Assembly: GCA_025980505.1 (NCBI GenBank)
Contig: JAICXI010000006.1
Coordinates: 1 to 15,788 of the forward strand
DNA: 15,788 bases
Origin: a bacterium
GTDB taxonomy: Bacteria; Oederibacteriota; Muellerivitia; Muellerivitales; Muellerivitaceae
Direction of reading: 5' to 3'
The notes under the pieces are model-generated. The model searched no databases. It was not told where the DNA came from and saw only the letters and a list, made by a program, of their open reading frames with translations. Position numbers and translations under genes: made by a program. Below are positions 13,581-15,788 of this stretch, piece by piece; positions within the stretch are counted from its first letter, which is position 1, and each line of letters opens with the position of its first letter.

Positions 13581-13753
13581 CGGAACTATGCACTTGGTGT
13601 CAGTTCCCCATAACCCTCGCCCCTTGCGGGAGAGGGTAGGGTGAGGGGTGTAGTGAAACCCATGAAATCACCCTCACCCCGGCCCTCTCCTCTCGAGGGA
13701 GAGGGAGGTCGACGTCAAATCAACTGCAAACTGACGCCAAGTACATAGTTCCC
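13581..13753. mobile_element. 173-bp IS1595-type MITE carrying a GC-rich palindrome
   Basis: Inverted repeats of 24 bp (13582-13605 and 13729-13752) match at 22 positions. The right end, read inward, starts GGGAACTATGTACTT, 13 of 15 identical to the IS end GGGAATTATATACTT. It is flanked by 8-bp direct repeats AAAAATTT (13573-13580, 13754-13761). The interior is a nearly continuous imperfect palindrome (about 13611-13710) made of two hairpins, ACCCTC...GAGGGT-like at 13613-13637 and CCCTCTCC/GGAGAGGG at about 13683-13706, arranged around GGGTGAGGGGTG / CACCCTCACCCC arms. No coding capacity. It lies directly upstream of response regulator B. Confidence 0.78.
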
Positions 13754-13761
13754 AAAAATTT
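13754..13761. repeat. Direct flank of the short IS1595-like element, right copy
   Basis: AAAAATTT, identical to 13573-13580. Confidence 0.65.
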
Positions 13762-13765
13762 TAGG

Positions 13766-13789
13766 ACCCGGAACGCTTCACGGGTTTTT
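13766..13789 (-). terminator. Possible ispH terminator (bidirectional hairpin)
   Basis: ACCCGGAA (13766-13773) pairs with TTC-A-CGGGT (13777-13785), one bulged A, loop CGC. TTTTT follows on the plus strand (13785-13789); on the minus strand an ATTTTT run begins after about six bases. It is 170 bp downstream of the ispH stop, so its assignment is tentative. The rest of 13790-13957 shows no gene, only a GC palindrome near 13894-13906 followed by TTTTTT. Confidence 0.45.
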
Positions 13790-13957
13790 AAGGTTGATAC
13801 AGGTTGTTGTTTCAACCGAAAGGAAGAGACCGGCCGCGGCAGTGGGGGGCCTCCTCAAAGATTAGCACTTTTCACGGCGGATGCAACTTCCGGGCCCCGG
13901 GGCAGGGGTTTTTTAAAATACTGGACGGCGGTCGGCGAGGTTGCGGCAAAAATACGC

Positions 13958-14800
13958 CTAGACGGGTAGGAGGGCGTCATAAGCCCTGATTTTGGCGATA
14001 ACTTCTTCGATCAGGTAATCCGGCGTCGAGGCGCCCGCCGTGAGGCCCACCTTGTGCTTGCCTTCGAACCACTTGGGTTCCAGCTCCTGGGCCGTTTCCA
14101 CGTGATAAGTGGCGGAAGGCAGGTTCATCCTGCAGGTGTCCGCCAACTTGTGGGTGTTGGAGGAATTGCGCCCGCCGATCACGATCATCACGTCCACGTT
14201 CTTGGAGAGGGCGGCGGCGGCGGTTTGGCGGTCCTTGGTGGGCTTGCAGATGGTGTTCACCGGAACCACCTCGGCGCAGCGGGCCTTCAACAAGCCCACA
14301 AACCAGTCGAATTTTTCCATCAACAGCGTGCTTTGGCAGACCACCCCGATGCGGGCGCCCTCGGCTACTTTGGGGATATCGTCCTCGTGGTACACGATGA
14401 CGGGGTTCTTCATGCGGCTGGCGATGCCCTTCACTTCCACGTGCTTGGGGTCGCCGATGATGACGATCTGCAGCCCCTGGGCTTCCAGCTTCAGGCCTTC
14501 GTTGTAGATTTTAGTGACCAGGGGGCAGGTGGTGTCCACGACTTCCAGGCCCTTTTGTTTCATCTGGCCGATCACGTTGATGTCCAGGCCGTGGGCCGTG
14601 ATCACCACGCGGTTGTCCTCGACCTCCTCCAGCGAATGCACGATCCTCTTGTTCAGGGACGCCAGGCGGGCCACTTCCTGGGGATTGTGGATGAGGGAGC
14701 CGAAAATGAAGGCGCGGTCCATGGTTTCGGCCTTCTGGATGGCCTTCTTCACGCCGAAGCAGAACCCGGCGGCATTGGCGATTTGGATTTCACGCGGCAT
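13958..14800 (-). CDS. ispH: 4-hydroxy-3-methylbut-2-enyl diphosphate reductase
   Basis: 280 aa from ATG at 14800 (GAGG five to six bases upstream); the frame stays open to 14911 but those residues are unlike the family. This is the last enzyme of the MEP pathway, reducing HMBPP to IPP and DMAPP in the cytoplasm with a [4Fe-4S] cluster. Cluster ligands C14 (GFCFGVKKA), C92 (DTTCPLV) and C185 (NTICKPTKDRQ) are present, as are substrate residues H38 (LIHNPQEV), H70 (TAHG), H120/E122 (KHVEV) and GGRNSSNT (209-216). Slightly short for the family but complete. Diverges from the AddB-like gene across a 187-bp spacer. Essential in organisms without the mevalonate route. Confidence 0.97.
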   Translation of the reverse strand: MPREIQIANAAGFCFGVKKAIQKAETMDRAFIFGSLIHNPQEVARLASLNKRIVHSLEEVEDNRVVITAHGLDINVIGQMKQKGLEVVDTTCPLVTKIYNEGLKLEAQGLQIVIIGDPKHVEVKGIASRMKNPVIVYHEDDIPKVAEGARIGVVCQSTLLMEKFDWFVGLLKARCAEVVPVNTICKPTKDRQTAAAALSKNVDVMIVIGGRNSSNTHKLADTCRMNLPSATYHVETAQELEPKWFEGKHKVGLTAGASTPDYLIEEVIAKIRAYDALLPV

Positions 14801-14812
14801 GGAAACCTCAAA

Positions 14813-14970
14813 AATTGAACCGCCAAGGCACTCAGACACCAAGGCGGCAAAGTAAAAACTTTTTGGAAATCGATTATAATCAATGAAGATCGACGAAACC
14901 AATAGGTTCAATCCAGGTTTTTCAAAAACCGAAAAAGTGTCGTTTGACTAGGTGTTTGGGCGGTTCAATT
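14813..14970. repeat. 12-bp inverted repeat and GGTTCAAT motif cluster
   Basis: AATTGAACCGCC (14813-14824) and GGCGGTTCAATT (14959-14970) are perfect inverted copies. A third GGTTCAAT is at 14905-14912. The spacer also holds a direct repeat CCAAGGC (14823-14829, 14839-14845) and GGTTTT-TCA-AAAACC (about 14916-14930). Either a small mobile element about 158 bp long or operator sites; no flanking duplication was seen. Confidence 0.45.
14873..14903 (-). promoter_or_regulatory. ispH: Candidate ispH promoter
   Basis: The palindrome GATTATAATC (14872-14881) gives TATAAT on both strands. On the minus strand TTGGTT (14903-14898) lies 19 bp upstream of TATAAT (14878-14873), about 73 bp before the ispH ATG. 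Spacing is long, so confidence is modest. Confidence 0.35.
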
Positions 14971-14987
14971 CTTGTTAGGATTTTAAC

Positions 14988-15788
14988 ATGCCGGTTTCCC
15001 TCTATCTTGGCCCCTACCAGCCCTTCCTCGAGGACGAACTTTCGGCCGCTTTCCGGGACTTCCGCCAATCCGACCCCTTCAGCCCCGTGACGGTCATTGT
15101 CCCCAACTTTCTCCTGGTCGGCCACCTGCGGCGTGTCCTGGCGGAAAGGACGGGGAGCCTTTTCAACCTGCAAATCCATACCCTGCGGCACTACCTGGAG
15201 GGCTTTGTCGAGGAAGCGGTTGTCCGGGAAGGCCTGCGGAACCTGCCGGATGTTTTGGCGCCCTGGATCTTGAAAGAAGTGGCCCGGCCCATCCTTTCCA
15301 AGGGTTCGGCCTTCCGTCCCGTCGTGGAAACGCCGGGGTTTTACCCTTCCTTGCGCTCCACCCTCGGCGAATTACGGGAGGGCCTTTTCACCCCGGAAGG
15401 GCTGAAGGGTTTATCCCTAAGCTACCGGAAGGCGGTGAACACCCAAAGGCTGGCGAAAAAACTTTCCGAGTTCGCCGAGGTTTCGGCGGCCTACGGGGTA
15501 TGGAAAAAGAAGGGACGCTGGCTGGACCGGGAGGATTCCTATTTCAAGGCCCTGGAAGTGCCGCCTTCGCCGGAAGGGTGTCTGTGGATCTACGGATTCT
15601 ACGATGCCTCGGCTTTGCAGAAAAAAGTCCTTCAACATCTGTGTTCCCCACCAAGGAACGAAGACACCCCTCACCCCGGCCCGCTACCTCAAGGGGCGGG
15701 GGCGGCGAGTGCACCTACGCCAGCTCGGAACAGCACACGAATGAACTCCGGGCGCGGGAGGGAGGGTGGAAAGCGGTCGGCGGCTTGC
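14988..15788 (+). CDS. AddB-like / PD-(D/E)XK nuclease subunit, 3' truncated by window
   Basis: ATG at 14988 with AGGA seven bases upstream; 267 codons are open to the window edge. The N-terminus reads like AddB or related RecB-type recombination-repair subunits: VTVIVPNFLLVGHLRRVLAE, then LQIHTLRHYLEGFVEEA, and later GCLWIYGFYDASALQKKVLQHL (about 200-221), all positions where the family shows VxVPSxxxxxxLRR and a GFxDxxxxQxxLL motif. The helicase-like core and any C-terminal nuclease with Fe-S cysteines lie outside. From about residue 222 the sequence becomes Pro/Ala-rich with PHPGPLPQG (229-237), produced by a copy of the palindromic repeat seen at 13671-13685. After about 15700 the +2 frame (reading ECTYASSEQHTNELRAREG) looks more gene-like, so a frameshift is possible. 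Confidence 0.72.
   Translation, partial: MPVSLYLGPYQPFLEDELSAAFRDFRQSDPFSPVTVIVPNFLLVGHLRRVLAERTGSLFNLQIHTLRHYLEGFVEEAVVREGLRNLPDVLAPWILKEVARPILSKGSAFRPVVETPGFYPSLRSTLGELREGLFTPEGLKGLSLSYRKAVNTQRLAKKLSEFAEVSAAYGVWKKKGRWLDREDSYFKALEVPPSPEGCLWIYGFYDASALQKKVLQHLCSPPRNEDTPHPGPLPQGAGAASAPTPARNSTRMNSGRGREGGKRSAAC
15648..15700. repeat. Dispersed palindromic repeat inside the AddB-like gene
   Basis: CCCTCACCCCGGCCC (15668-15682) is an exact 15-base copy of 13671-13685 in the short IS1595-like element, followed by the opposed GGGGCGGGGG arm (15693-15702). It is preceded by CCAAGGAACGAAGACACC (15651-15668), similar to CCAAGGCACTCAGACACC (14823-14840) in the ispH spacer. Confidence 0.6.

Noticed and set aside
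13611..13710. Possible CRISPR or clustered repeat array
   Set aside because: The repeated units are inverted arms of one palindrome, not direct repeats with unique spacers.

Overview
This looks like a chromosomal segment of a GC-rich, Gram-negative-type bacterium: it has an exported glycosidase, a LysM lipoprotein candidate, IspH of the MEP isoprenoid pathway and many hybrid two-component proteins. Nothing in the sequence fixes the phylum, so I leave the organism unnamed. No tRNA, rRNA or CRISPR array was recognised.

Layout. 2-2509 (+): two consecutive receiver-kinase hybrids. The first is canonical; the second keeps a complete receiver but has lost the ATP-binding residues of its kinase domain. 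2510-2629: a convergent spacer with two interlocking inverted repeats that could fold as an H-type pseudoknot, then a hairpin running into the next gene's stop codon. 2630-4759 (-): a large HEAT-repeat protein. 4760-5241: a 482-bp divergent spacer. 5242-6700 (+): a LysM protein with a strong terminator, then a quinone oxidoreductase whose stop codon lies inside the terminal repeat of a 183-bp MITE-like element (6696-6878). 6926-7141 (+): a small Cys-rich protein. 7156-10621 (-): a compact unit, exported GH67 alpha-glucuronidase, zinc alcohol dehydrogenase, RraB-like protein.

10732-13753 is the mobile-element zone. Two paralogous single-domain response regulators, both on the minus strand, are separated by an IS1595-family insertion sequence. 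Its ends (11295-12850) are defined by 24-bp terminal inverted repeats and a perfect 8-bp target duplication. The IS carries three ATGA-overlapping genes: an unrecognised 129-aa protein, the transposase, and a 49-aa Cys/Lys-rich protein that stops inside the right terminal repeat. Just upstream of the second regulator is a 173-bp non-autonomous element (13581-13753). Its ends resemble those of the IS and it also has an 8-bp direct flank, so it looks like an IS1595-type MITE. Its core is a GC-rich palindrome, part of which recurs in the coding region at the right edge.

13958-15788: ispH (-) diverges from a 3'-truncated AddB-like nuclease/helicase subunit gene (+). That gene carries an in-frame copy of the palindromic repeat (encoding PHPGPLPQG), possibly with a frameshift just after it. 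The spacer between the two has three copies of GGTTCAAT, two of them forming a perfect 12-bp inverted repeat.

Functional themes are signal transduction (four receiver-containing proteins), xylan side-chain or uronate metabolism, and small elements that have reshaped gene ends and upstream regions.
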